This document shows, piece by piece, positions 31,906 through 39,948 of a DNA stretch of 51,237 nucleotides. Under the pieces are notes generated by a model. It saw nothing but the letters and a program-made list of their open reading frames with translations. It had not been told where the DNA came from and ran no database searches. The stretch is from Anaerolineae bacterium (lineage in GTDB: Bacteria; Chloroflexota; Anaerolineae; DRVO01): positions 1 through 51,237 of the forward strand of contig JABLXR010000030.1 of assembly GCA_013178015.1 (NCBI GenBank). Reading direction: 5' to 3'. The position numbers were made by a program, and so were the translations under genes. Each line of letters opens with the position of its first letter. Position 1 is the first letter of the stretch.

Positions 31906-31962
31906 AGGGGTCCGACCGGCGGAACCGGTGCTGCGATGGCGACGGAGGCCGGCCGCCAGCAA

Positions 31963-32011
31963 GAGGAGACTCAGCGGCCGTAGGACGGACCTACGGCCGC
32001 TGAGTCTCCTC
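31963..32011. terminator. Perfect 22-bp hairpin between convergent genes
   Basis: Two 22-base arms (31963-31984 and 31990-32011) are perfectly complementary across an ACGGA loop. It lies midway between the ZIP transporter (plus, ends 31905) and the amphi-Trp gene (minus, ends 32033). Bidirectional termination is likely from position, though T tracts are absent. The perfection of the stem is unusual. Confidence 0.65.
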
Positions 32012-32032
32012 CGAATGCCCCGAGGAGAGGTT

Positions 32033-32302
32033 CTATCCCAGCGTCACGCCGCCGGGTTCCTCTCCCTCCACCCACTCGATCTCGATCTCCAGGCTCCGCT
32101 TGGGCTTGCCCCTCTCCGCCTCCTCCTCGACCTTGATCTCGAGGACGACGCTTCCTGGTAGCCGGAGCGAGATCTGCTCGCTGCCCCGGTGGAGCGCGAC
32201 CTCACCCTGGGCGATCTTGTCCGCCAACTGGTGAAGGAATGCGGCCAAGCTCTGCCGCTCCTTCCGCTCCTCGCTCTTGAACAACACCACTTCCTTGGAC
32301 AA
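32033..32302 (-). CDS. Amphi-Trp domain protein
   Basis: The 89-residue protein matches the amphi-Trp domain: a basic-acidic start (KSEERKERQSLAAFLHQLADKIAQGEVAL), then alternating strands SLRLPGSVVLEIKVEEE and RSLEIEIEWVEGE. Function is unknown; the family name refers to an amphipathic strand ending in Trp. The TTG start at 32302 has GGAGGT at good spacing, and an extended -10 box lies upstream. It is a small, acidic, soluble protein. Confidence 0.8.
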   Translation of the reverse strand: MSKEVVLFKSEERKERQSLAAFLHQLADKIAQGEVALHRGSEQISLRLPGSVVLEIKVEEEAERGKPKRSLEIEIEWVEGEEPGGVTLG

Positions 32303-32343
32303 ATGCTACCTCCTCGTCACTGACACTCACCGCTCATAACGCC

Positions 32344-32352
32344 AGGATAGCA
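32344..32352 (-). promoter_or_regulatory. Extended -10 promoter for the amphi-Trp gene
   Basis: On the minus strand TGCTATCCT lies 41 bases before the TTG start. It is identical to the box before the glycosyltransferase cluster at 22757-22765. Confidence 0.4.
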
Positions 32353-32434
32353 TCGAAACACATGGCAGCGTAGTCGGCCTCAAGCGCCGGCATCCCGGCT
32401 CGTCGCCCGGTGGGCGACGGTCGTCCACGCGCGG

Positions 32435-33499
32435 CTACACGCCGTCTACCCCCTGGTCCAGCGCGGCGCAGAAGGCCTCCAGCGTGGGCCCGCCCATGTC
32501 CCGCATCTGAGGCACGGTGCGACCCGGCCAGCGGTAACTCACTGCCAGGGGCCGGCTGCCGTACTCCCGGTGGGCGCGGGCGCGGATGCTCCCCGGGGCT
32601 CGGTCGTCAGACAGGCTGGCCTTCCACTTGTTCCCGATGAAGAGGGGGTGCCCATCCAGGCGGGCGGCGAACCGCTCGCCCAGACCCTCGTCCAGGTAGT
32701 GCAGGCCATCTTCTTCCATGTACATCCAGCCGTGGATATCCAGGAATCCCTGGGGCCGCGTCGAGTCTATGACGCCCAGAAGGGTACGGGTAGTGACGTC
32801 GCCCCCGTAGGCCCCCTCGTGCGACAGGTCCACGCCGCCGATGCCGGTGCGCTTGCACAGCCCACGGTACACTCCGTCCGGGTTGGGCATGGGCACGAAG
32901 GTGAAGGTGTGGCGCGCCAGCAGCTTCTGCTGGACCTCGCGCGGCTGGGCCAGCCAGGCCATCATCCCCTCCACGCAGTAGGAGCTGGAGGTCTCGTAGG
33001 GGTGATAGCGGGCGGTGACCAGGATAGGGCGGTCGCCCTCGCCCAGCTCGTAGGCGTGAATGTCTCGCCCCTCGTTGCTCGAGCCGGCCACGCGGCAGCG
33101 GTATCCCAGCTTGGGTAGCCTCTCGGCGAAAGCCAGGTAGTCGCCCAGGGAATAGGCGGGACTGAGCCCGGCGTAGCTGATCCCCGGCGGCACGGGATGG
33201 GTGACTGTGGCGACGGTGCCGGAGACCGTGGCCGGGACGAACTGCCAGTCATCGCCGCTGCCCAGGTAGAGGAAGCGCCGGGCATCCATGTACTCGGGGT
33301 CGGCCCAATCAACTTCCAGCGCCAGAGCGCGGGGCCTGTCACTGTCGTTCACCAGGCGGACGCAGAGGGCGAACTTGTAGTTGCCGTCGCCGTCCTCGCT
33401 GTATGGGAAGACCCGGTAGTGGCCTTCTGCCAGCCTCTGTATGGCGGCGGCTTGCTGGGGGTTGCCGCCGTCTTCTACGGGTTCCACTCTCACTGACAT
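32435..33499 (-). CDS. M14-type zinc carboxypeptidase-like protein
   Basis: The 354-residue protein has an N-terminal beta domain (about 1-115) and a C-terminal peptidase-like domain. The latter shows SSNEGRDIHAYELGEGDRPI, RYHPYETSSSYCVEGMM (HxxE zinc ligands), FVPMPNPDGVYRG and GFLDIHGWMY (third His ligand). These are the M14 signatures; the catalytic Glu near the C-terminus is not assigned with certainty. No signal peptide is seen. The ATG at 33499 has GGAGGG four bases upstream; a GTG at 33517 has none. It is 72 bases downstream of the amidohydrolase and may be the last gene of that operon. Confidence 0.78.
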   Translation of the reverse strand: MSVRVEPVEDGGNPQQAAAIQRLAEGHYRVFPYSEDGDGNYKFALCVRLVNDSDRPRALALEVDWADPEYMDARRFLYLGSGDDWQFVPATVSGTVATVTHPVPPGISYAGLSPAYSLGDYLAFAERLPKLGYRCRVAGSSNEGRDIHAYELGEGDRPILVTARYHPYETSSSYCVEGMMAWLAQPREVQQKLLARHTFTFVPMPNPDGVYRGLCKRTGIGGVDLSHEGAYGGDVTTRTLLGVIDSTRPQGFLDIHGWMYMEEDGLHYLDEGLGERFAARLDGHPLFIGNKWKASLSDDRAPGSIRARAHREYGSRPLAVSYRWPGRTVPQMRDMGGPTLEAFCAALDQGVDGV

Positions 33500-33571
33500 G
33501 TTCCCTCCGTTGGTCACGTTCGAGGCGGAAGCGATGGAGCTAGGCCCGTGCGGGTCGCCTCAGAAGCCTGG

Positions 33572-34480
33572 TCACGCGGGACGCAGCACTCGCAGCAGGT
33601 TCCCACCCAGTACGGCCTCTTCCTGCTCCCTGGTCAAACCTTGCGCCCGCACCAGGTCCAGGTGCGTCCGGTCCATGCCGAAGGCCTGGCCGGTGGCTCC
33701 GTTGCGCCCTGGGTAGTCGGTGCCCAACATGAGGCGGTCCCAATGCCGCCGGAAGAAGCCCCGGGCGAAGTCGGGGTCTCGGCTGAGGGCGCGCAGGCCG
33801 GAGCCGGCGGAGATGTCGGCATAGAGGTTGGGGTAGCGCTCCAGCATCCGATCTACACGGCCCGGTCCCTCGATGGGTCCAGTGGGATAGGACGTGCCCT
33901 GGGGCACGTGCGAAGATATCTCAGCCCACCAGGTCGGTCCGTGGGCAATGAAGATAGTGCCGGGGAAGGCGGCCACCACTTGCTCGAAGCCATCCATGTC
34001 CCGGTTCAGATGCTGGTCCATGTGCAGCAGCACGGGAAGCCTGGCCTCGCCGCAGAGCCCGTATATCTCCTGCGCGCGAGGGTCGTCCACCCGCAGTGAG
34101 TCTTCGGGCGGGTTGGGCTTCCACTCCCCGAAGCCGCGGCAACCCATGTCTACCAGGGCCTCTACCTGCCTGGCGTAGGAGGGACCAGGCCGGCGGGGGT
34201 CGAAGGTGCCGAAGGGAATGAAGCGGTCGGGGTGAGCCGAGGCTACCTGTAGCACCGATTCCAGCGTCATCGTTGGGGGCACCAGCACCCCAGGAGGCAC
34301 CGGTAGGGGCAACAGCACGCTCTGGTCTATCCCCACCTGGTCCATGTACTCCAGGTTCACCAGTGAGTTGACCAGGTCCATGGACCCGTAGGCGAGGGTG
34401 GGAAAGGGGACTTCCTCGGGGCGCAGCAGTTGGATGTGCAGCGTCCTGGCCGTCAGGTGCGTGTGTACGTCAATGATCAT
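33572..34480 (-). CDS. Amidohydrolase-family metal-dependent hydrolase
   Basis: The 302-residue protein has a complete amidohydrolase_2 (ACMSD-like) metal set: DVHTH near residue 4, LLHMDQHLN, IFIAHGPTWW and the catalytic Asp in MLGTDYPGRNG. It hydrolyses or decarboxylates a small cyclic or ester substrate that cannot be named from sequence. The start ATG at 34480 overlaps the stop of the MBL gene (ATGA), so the two are translationally coupled. An earlier in-frame extension lies inside the MBL gene and is rejected. Confidence 0.85.
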   Translation of the reverse strand: MIIDVHTHLTARTLHIQLLRPEEVPFPTLAYGSMDLVNSLVNLEYMDQVGIDQSVLLPLPVPPGVLVPPTMTLESVLQVASAHPDRFIPFGTFDPRRPGPSYARQVEALVDMGCRGFGEWKPNPPEDSLRVDDPRAQEIYGLCGEARLPVLLHMDQHLNRDMDGFEQVVAAFPGTIFIAHGPTWWAEISSHVPQGTSYPTGPIEGPGRVDRMLERYPNLYADISAGSGLRALSRDPDFARGFFRRHWDRLMLGTDYPGRNGATGQAFGMDRTHLDLVRAQGLTREQEEAVLGGNLLRVLRPA

Positions 34481-35256
34481 GTGCTTCTGATCCCTCCAGG
34501 GTACCTCTCGAACACGAGCGGGTCGTGGCCGGGCATGAGTATGTCGCCATCCTCTCGGGCGATCTGCAGGGCACGGCGGCACTGCTCCTCGTCCTCGTGG
34601 ATGTGAATGATGTCGTCGTGCTCGACGTTGCCGTAGAGCTGCACGGCGTCGCCGGTGAAGAGGGCCACGCCCTGGGCGGTATTGACGTAGATGAAAGTGG
34701 AGCAGATGGTGTGCCCGCCCACCCACTTCACCCCTATCCCCGGCACCACCAAGCCCTCGTCCAGCACCACCAGACGACCCTGAGACTCCAGTCTGATGAG
34801 GTACTGGAACAGGCCCTCAGGCAGGTAGCGCCGCTGGGGTTGGTCGCAGCGCCAAGCCTCCCAGGCCCGGGCGGGCACGGTCACCTTGGCCCGGGTGAAG
34901 AGGGGGAGGTTGGAGCAGTGGTCGTAGTGGAAGTGAGTGAGGAGGACGTAGTCAACGTCCTCGGGCGCCAGGCCCGCCTGCCGCAGGATGCCGATGGCGT
35001 CCTGGCCGGGCTCCTGGGTGATCAGTTCGCTCATGAGGAAGCCGGCGCCCCGGTTCATCTCCGGCATGCTCGCCATGCCGGTGTCTATCAGGGCTGAGAT
35101 GCCATTGCCAGTGATCACTGCCAGGTAGATGTCGTAACGGTGGTCCCGGTCCTTCATGACGCTGTGGTAGGCGTACCGTCCCAGGATGCGGCAGGTGCCG
35201 TGGCGGTACAGGTCTACCTCGTATGCGGGACCAGCGGCGACGTCGGCCTTGTTCAC
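34477..35256 (-). CDS. MBL-fold hydrolase, AHL-lactonase-like
   Basis: The 259-residue protein has the metallo-beta-lactamase set: LLTHFHYDHCSN (HxHxDH), WVGGHTICSTF, FTGDAVQLYG and MPGHDPLVF. These provide two metal sites. The layout (ALIDTG, then HFHYDH near residue 113) fits the N-acyl-homoserine lactonase-like subgroup, but many members act on other lactones or esters. With the amidohydrolase and the glycosidase-like gene, lactone opening in sugar-acid catabolism is at least as likely as quorum quenching. The GTG start overlaps the upstream stop by four bases (GTGA). Confidence 0.85.
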   Translation of the reverse strand: MNKADVAAGPAYEVDLYRHGTCRILGRYAYHSVMKDRDHRYDIYLAVITGNGISALIDTGMASMPEMNRGAGFLMSELITQEPGQDAIGILRQAGLAPEDVDYVLLTHFHYDHCSNLPLFTRAKVTVPARAWEAWRCDQPQRRYLPEGLFQYLIRLESQGRLVVLDEGLVVPGIGVKWVGGHTICSTFIYVNTAQGVALFTGDAVQLYGNVEHDDIIHIHEDEEQCRRALQIAREDGDILMPGHDPLVFERYPGGIRST

Positions 35257-37418
35257 TTCGCTGCCTCCACCACGATGACCTCATACAGCGTCAGCCGGGG
35301 CAGCCGGACCTCGATGCCGCTGCCCTTTCGCGCCGCGGTCAGGGTTTCCTTCTCCCGCAGTGAGTACACCTCCACCGGACCGCCTACCTCTTTAAGCCGA
35401 AGGACCAGATCGTGAGCGGGCAGGAACTCGCTGACCGGCCGGGCGTCGTGGCCGTTGTTGACGAGGTGGATGAGCAGCCGCTGGTGCTGTGGCTGACGAA
35501 AGACGTTCATGGTCACCGAGCGGGGCGCGTCCAGTTGGATGTAGCTGTCGCCCAGCAGGTGGGCCAAGGCGGCCTGGAAGCGCTGCTCCGTGGTGGACAT
35601 GTAGGTCTCGCTGAAGAAAGCGCCCACGGCCTCGGCGAAGTACACCACCTTGCCCTGCCCGTGGCGGCTCAGCAGCACCGCCGGATGGGGCGAGGGCCCC
35701 TTGAGGGCCACGTATGGCCGGTCCACGGCTTGGTGGAGCACTGCTGGGGTCTCGGTGCCTTCCCGCGGCCGGACCTGGAGGGCGTAGGGGCCGCGCTCGA
35801 TCAGGGCTCCTCGGTGGAAGCCCCAGTGGTCGCGCACGGCCTCGCTGTAGTTGTCCACCCGGGCCACGGGGAAGGCTCCCTCGACGGCCTCGATGCCCAG
35901 CAGGTCGAGCATGCTGTCGCTGGGGCTGCCAGCACCGTCGTACATGCCGGCCTCGAAGGAGCTCAGCAAGGATCCGCCCCGCTCGACGAAGCGGCGGATG
36001 GCGGCCACCGCGTCGCATGTGAGGCAGGCGGCGTCGGGCAGGATGAGCACCTTGTATCGGTCGAGCTTTCCGGAAACGAGGTCCTGGTCCAGGATAACAT
36101 CGAAGGGGACGTGGGAGCGGGCGAGGAGGTGGAAGTAGCCCTCGCAGGCGGCGGTGAGCATGGTCTCGCACTGCCGCTTTCGAGCCGACAGCTCCTCGAC
36201 CGAGCGCTGCTCGATGTCCACCACCAGGTTCTCCTCGCGGGCGGACCCCGAGGCGCGGTAGAGGTTGTCGTGGACTGAGAGGTAGTGGCGGCCGGTGCGG
36301 CTGGAGAAGAGGACAGCGACCTGAGCGGCACTCTCGAGGTCGGTGTAGTACTGCTCGTGGTCATCCAGGAAGGCGAACAGCTCCCGTGGCGGTTGATTGC
36401 CTTCTGGCTGCGACTGCAGGGCGGAGCGGATTAGGGCCAGCCAGGGGTTGGCGCCGCCGGCTACCGTCTGGGCGATGCCCAGTTGCACCTCCTTGGGGTC
36501 GATGAGGCGGTAGTGCCAGGAGCCGTTCATGTAGTGCATGAAGACGACGGCCGGCTTGCCGCCCGCGCTCAGGTACTTGGCCGCCATCATATACTCGTAG
36601 TCGTTTTGGCGCCGGCCGTGGTGGAAGAAAGCCTCGGCGCCGTTGAAGTCCTCGTAGGGCCCCAGCTTCTGTATGTCCCGGGCCACCCGCCAGGAGCTGG
36701 GCGGCCAGTTGCCTCCGTTGAGGAAGATGACGCCGTCGGCGTTGACGTTCTTCACTGCCTGACGGGCGTCGGCCAGGAAGCGGGCCATGGAGTCCTCGCG
36801 GAACTCGATGAACTCGCGCCAGAGGGGATCTCTCCAGTCCTCGTGGGGGATGTCGGCGCCGTGCAGTTGGCGGAACAATGTCTGGCACGACTGGCAGTAG
36901 CAGGAGTCGGGGTAGATCACGGGCCCGTCCAGGAAGACGCCGTCAATGCCGGTCTTCATGGCCTCCCGGATCATGGTGAAGGCCCAGTCGCGCCAAGGGG
37001 AGTTGACGCAGAAGGTGGTGCCGTTGCCGTAGAGGGGGTGCAGGCGGCCGTAAGCCTCGCCGGTGGAAGTGATCTGCTCCCAGCCCGGGTGCTGATCGGC
37101 GAACTCGTAGGCGAACCAGTGCATGTTGAGGTAGGAGAGCACGCGGATGCCATACCTGTGGGCGTGGGGCACGTAGGAGCGCAGGTAGTCGAAGTCGCCG
37201 AAGCGAGGCCAGGTTTCGAACTTGGGGCTCTGGAAGCTGGTAAGGTAACCGCGGCCTTGCCAGCCAAAGGAGCCCACGACCCACTCGCAGTTGATGCGCC
37301 AGTCGTCACGCCGGCTGCGGGCCATGGCCTCGAGGTCGGCGTGTTTGAGGGAGTCGAAGTCGGGGGCGTTGTCCACCCGGAGCATGCGCACCGGTCTCTG
37401 CCACCAATTGCCGGACAT
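35253..37418 (-). CDS. Glycosidase-like TIM-barrel protein with beta-galactosidase trimerisation-type domain
   Basis: About 721 residues. Residues 1-370 look like the hypothetical glycosyl hydrolase (GHL) barrel: RINCEWVVGSFGWQGRG, YGIRVLSYLNMHW, GIDGVFLDGPVIYPDSCYC (probable catalytic Asp region, with a CYCQSCQ cysteine cluster) and NGAEAFFHHGRR. Residues about 400-620 resemble the beta-galactosidase trimerisation (glutamine-amidotransferase-like) domain: HVPFDVILDQDLVSGKLDRY, VLILPDAACLT and AAIRRFVERGGSLL. A small beta domain closes the protein. No signal peptide is visible. The ATG at 37418 has GGAGAGG upstream. It heads an operon with the MBL, amidohydrolase and perhaps M14 genes. Confidence 0.75.
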   Translation of the reverse strand: MSGNWWQRPVRMLRVDNAPDFDSLKHADLEAMARSRRDDWRINCEWVVGSFGWQGRGYLTSFQSPKFETWPRFGDFDYLRSYVPHAHRYGIRVLSYLNMHWFAYEFADQHPGWEQITSTGEAYGRLHPLYGNGTTFCVNSPWRDWAFTMIREAMKTGIDGVFLDGPVIYPDSCYCQSCQTLFRQLHGADIPHEDWRDPLWREFIEFREDSMARFLADARQAVKNVNADGVIFLNGGNWPPSSWRVARDIQKLGPYEDFNGAEAFFHHGRRQNDYEYMMAAKYLSAGGKPAVVFMHYMNGSWHYRLIDPKEVQLGIAQTVAGGANPWLALIRSALQSQPEGNQPPRELFAFLDDHEQYYTDLESAAQVAVLFSSRTGRHYLSVHDNLYRASGSAREENLVVDIEQRSVEELSARKRQCETMLTAACEGYFHLLARSHVPFDVILDQDLVSGKLDRYKVLILPDAACLTCDAVAAIRRFVERGGSLLSSFEAGMYDGAGSPSDSMLDLLGIEAVEGAFPVARVDNYSEAVRDHWGFHRGALIERGPYALQVRPREGTETPAVLHQAVDRPYVALKGPSPHPAVLLSRHGQGKVVYFAEAVGAFFSETYMSTTEQRFQAALAHLLGDSYIQLDAPRSVTMNVFRQPQHQRLLIHLVNNGHDARPVSEFLPAHDLVLRLKEVGGPVEVYSLREKETLTAARKGSGIEVRLPRLTLYEVIVVEAAK

Positions 37419-37454
37419 AGAGCCTCTCCTTGGGGGTGTCACAGGGGGATTCTC

Positions 37455-37622
37455 AGGCAAAGACGCGAAGGCGCAAAGGAAGAACAGGAAGAGGCATAGC
37501 GGTCAAAGCATGGTCGGCTTGATAAACATGCACATCGTCACTCTGGTTCGCTCCCGCGCCGCCGGTCGCACCCGCTCGTCGGTTGCCTTCTCTTCTCTGC
37601 GCCTTTGCGTCTTTGCGTGAGC
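37455..37622. repeat. GCGCAAAG-word inverted-repeat element
   Basis: The left arm is AAAGACGCGAAGGCGCAAAG and the right arm is TGCGCCTTTGCGTCTTTGCG, with about 120 bases of unique spacer. This is the same design as the CCGCAGAG elements with a different word. It lies between the alpha/beta hydrolase and the glycosidase-like gene. Spurious frames across it read SLRLCVFA. Confidence 0.9.
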
Positions 37623-37632
37623 CTCCCTCTTC

Positions 37633-38688
37633 TCAGATCGTCCACGGCTCCGTGGGCAGGCCGAACTGCTGGCACAGCCACTGGTACGCTGCCACCATGG
37701 CTTCCTCAGTGGGCTGGTGGCCCGTGCCGTGGTCGAAGCAGCCGATATTCCTGTCCTTGCCGTAGACGGCGTACGCTGCCCTGGCGGCGTTGAGGTACTG
37801 CCAGCTGGCCGGCCCATCATACTGGCCTGCGATCAGCAGGTAGGGGCGGGGGGCGTGCAAGGCCAACAGGTGGTGGTGGGCCAGGCCGCCCATTCCCTGG
37901 GCCAGCTTCCGTCCCAGGTACCAGGGATCCTGCCAGTTGGTGAAGCTGTAGCCGATGCCGAGATCCGAGGCGATGGTGGCCTTGATACGCTCATCCAGGC
38001 AGCCGTTGTACGTGGCCATCTTGCCGCCCAGGGAGTGCCCGATGATGAGCACGCGCTCGGGGTCCACCTTGGGCTGGGCCAGGAGCAGGTCGGTGGCCAG
38101 GCGGGTGTCGTGGACCAGCTTCCCCATGCCCGTCCAGTTAGGGTTCTCGCCCAGTACCTTGGCCGCCCCGGCGTGCCACCAGGCGAAAGAGGCGTCGGAC
38201 CGCGGATCGGGGACGGTGTTGTAGGGGAAAGCCTCCACGCAGGCCACGATGAATCCGTGCTCGACCAGGTGCCGTCCGAACTGAGTGGTGCGCCGGTCGG
38301 GCAGGGGCTGGCGGGTCTTCAGGTCGTAGCCCGCCATCCGGTCCGGATCGTAGAAGGGAACCACGGCGCCCGGCAGCGGCGACGGCCCGGCGCTCTCGGG
38401 CTCCATGATGAGCACCTGCTGGCGCGTCTCGGGGCTGTTGGGCTGCCGGTAGAGGGTGGCCCGGCAGCGGGGCAGGTCGAATCGGTCTATCGTTTCCGGG
38501 GTGGTATCGAACGGCGGGTAGGAATGCGAGCCGAGCACTGCCTCCCAACGGGCTCGGAGGTCTCGGCGTCGCCTTTCCCATAACGCCAGCGACGGTGTCT
38601 CCTCGGGGCCGAAGAGGGGCTCGAGGCCCTGGTCGGGGCCCAGGTCGGTATAGGGCGGGGCGCTTAGGCGGGTCACCATGTCGGTCAT
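37633..38688 (-). CDS. Alpha/beta hydrolase (acetyl-esterase/dienelactone hydrolase-like)
   Basis: The 351-residue protein has the nucleophile elbow RVLIIGHSLGGKMATYNG, a strand/oxyanion region GAVVPFYDPDRMAGYDLK, a probable acid in LLIAGQYDGPASWQY and a catalytic His in CFDHGTGHQPTEEA. The N-terminal third is an extra segment typical of acetyl-xylan-esterase-like or 7TM-associated hydrolases. It is likely a carboxylesterase acting on acylated sugars, given the glycosidase operon next to it; that is inference. The ATG at 38688 has TAGGAGA upstream. No signal peptide is seen. Confidence 0.82.
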   Translation of the reverse strand: MTDMVTRLSAPPYTDLGPDQGLEPLFGPEETPSLALWERRRRDLRARWEAVLGSHSYPPFDTTPETIDRFDLPRCRATLYRQPNSPETRQQVLIMEPESAGPSPLPGAVVPFYDPDRMAGYDLKTRQPLPDRRTTQFGRHLVEHGFIVACVEAFPYNTVPDPRSDASFAWWHAGAAKVLGENPNWTGMGKLVHDTRLATDLLLAQPKVDPERVLIIGHSLGGKMATYNGCLDERIKATIASDLGIGYSFTNWQDPWYLGRKLAQGMGGLAHHHLLALHAPRPYLLIAGQYDGPASWQYLNAARAAYAVYGKDRNIGCFDHGTGHQPTEEAMVAAYQWLCQQFGLPTEPWTI

Positions 38689-38866
38689 GTAAGTCTCCTA
38701 GCCGGGCGATCGCTCGCCGGGGGAATGCCGAAGCGGAGGCTTCCTCGGCGGCGCCAAGCACGGCTGAGTTGGGTGTTGTCGCCAGGCGGGGCCTTCTTCA
38801 GCGGTAGTCGTGCGCGTCTACGTTCCTCCTGCCCGTGCGGGTGCCTTTCTGCTGGCCGAAGCAGGG

Positions 38867-39574
38867 CTACATCCCCAGGGGAACATCGCCCGAGCTCGGG
38901 CGCTCGGCCAGCACGTCGATGCGCACCAGCCACTTCACCCACTTGCCCCCTACCTGGTTGGGAAACACCGCCCGCACCGGGAAGCCGTGCAGCACCGGCA
39001 GTGGCTGGCGCTCCCACTCGTAGGCCAGGAAGCCTCCCTTCTCCTCCACATCGGCCAGGGTCACGTAGGCGTAGTAGCCATCGGCGCTCACCAGCCGGAG
39101 AGTGGAGGCGGAATGCTGCACGCTGGCCAGGGCCAACACCTCCAGGATGGGCACGCCGCCCCAACTGGCCTCGTCCACGAAGAAGCCGGGGCAGACCAGC
39201 TCCGGCCCCGCCTCCACCTTGGGCAGGCAGCGAAGCTGATCGTAGCTGAGGCTCAACGGGTTGTCCACCAGCCCTGTCACCTCCAGACGGTAGGACTCCA
39301 GGTCCACCACCTGCACCTTGCCCGTTACGTGGAGCCCGGTGGCCGGGTCCAGCTCAGTGTAGCCGGGGATCTCGGCCGGCAGGGTGGGCACCGCGATCGG
39401 TTCCAGGTCGCACGCGGGCAGGTCGGGAACTGGGACCGGTTCCGACACGGCGGTGGGGGTCAATGTCGGCAGCGAGGCTTGGCTGGCGACCTCAGGCGCA
39501 ACCGCGGCGCAGGCCACCACGGCGGCGACAGCCAGGGTCAGGATCGCGAAGTACCATGCGCTCTTGAGTCTCAC
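38867..39574 (-). CDS. Lipoprotein with a sulfite-oxidase-type molybdopterin domain
   Basis: The 235-residue protein starts at GTG 39574 with AAGGTGAG upstream. It has a lipoprotein signal (LTLAVAAVVACAA, Cys22) and a Thr/Pro-rich linker. The domain resembles the oxidoreductase molybdopterin-binding fold: RLEVTGLVDNPLSLSYDQLR, then LVCPGFFVDEASWGGVPILE, RLVSADGYYAYVTLADVE and LPVLHGFPVRAVFPNQVGGKWVKWL as contiguous short signatures. The Cys in LVCPG occupies the usual molybdenum-ligand position. It may be an electron-transfer oxidoreductase on the outer face of the membrane. No partner cytochrome gene is adjacent. Confidence 0.8.
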   Translation of the reverse strand: MRLKSAWYFAILTLAVAAVVACAAVAPEVASQASLPTLTPTAVSEPVPVPDLPACDLEPIAVPTLPAEIPGYTELDPATGLHVTGKVQVVDLESYRLEVTGLVDNPLSLSYDQLRCLPKVEAGPELVCPGFFVDEASWGGVPILEVLALASVQHSASTLRLVSADGYYAYVTLADVEEKGGFLAYEWERQPLPVLHGFPVRAVFPNQVGGKWVKWLVRIDVLAERPSSGDVPLGM

Positions 39575-39861
39575 ACCATCTCACCTTTCTGTGATATGCG
39601 AAGCCACCGACCGCTCTCGGACGACCAGCGGCGCAGCGGTCACGATAGCCTCAATTATACACCGAAGCGGTGAGATATGTCGGGCGGCGGACGCGAGCGT
39701 GTGACCTGTGCCTGGGGAGGGGATGCGGCTGCATCAGACTCAGTCTGGCGCAAGAGCTGGGACGAGGACGGCCGCGTCTGGTCGAGGGCACGAGCCGGGT
39801 GCTCGGGGGCAAGCTCCCAGCGGATGGGGGGTTGACGCCTGGACGGGTACCTGCCGTGACA

Positions 39862-39870
39862 TGCTATGAT
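39862..39870 (+). promoter_or_regulatory. Extended -10 promoter for the second SDR
   Basis: TGCTATGAT lies 78 bases before the SDR start at 39949. The leader that follows can fold: GGGGGCAG (39888-39895) pairs with CTGCCCCC (39920-39927), enclosing a small GTGCG/CGCAC hairpin just upstream of the ribosome site GGGAGG. Confidence 0.45.
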
Positions 39871-39948
39871 GGTTTCCACACAACCCCGGGGGCAGCCGAT
39901 GGTGGTGTGCGTTCGCACTCTGCCCCCACGTGGCATCAGGGAGGTTTC

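Noticed and set aside
29137-31962. Two long minus-strand frames opposite the SIMPL, YrdB and ZIP genes
   Set aside because: They are shadows; the plus-strand genes have signal peptide, family motifs and ribosome sites.
34477-35256. Quorum-quenching AHL lactonase
   Set aside because: The fold fits but the operon points to catabolism; no signalling genes are nearby.
36483-37499. 338-residue plus-strand frame opposite the glycosidase-like gene
   Set aside because: Composition is Val/Gly-rich shadow type, and the minus-strand gene is supported by domains and operon overlap.
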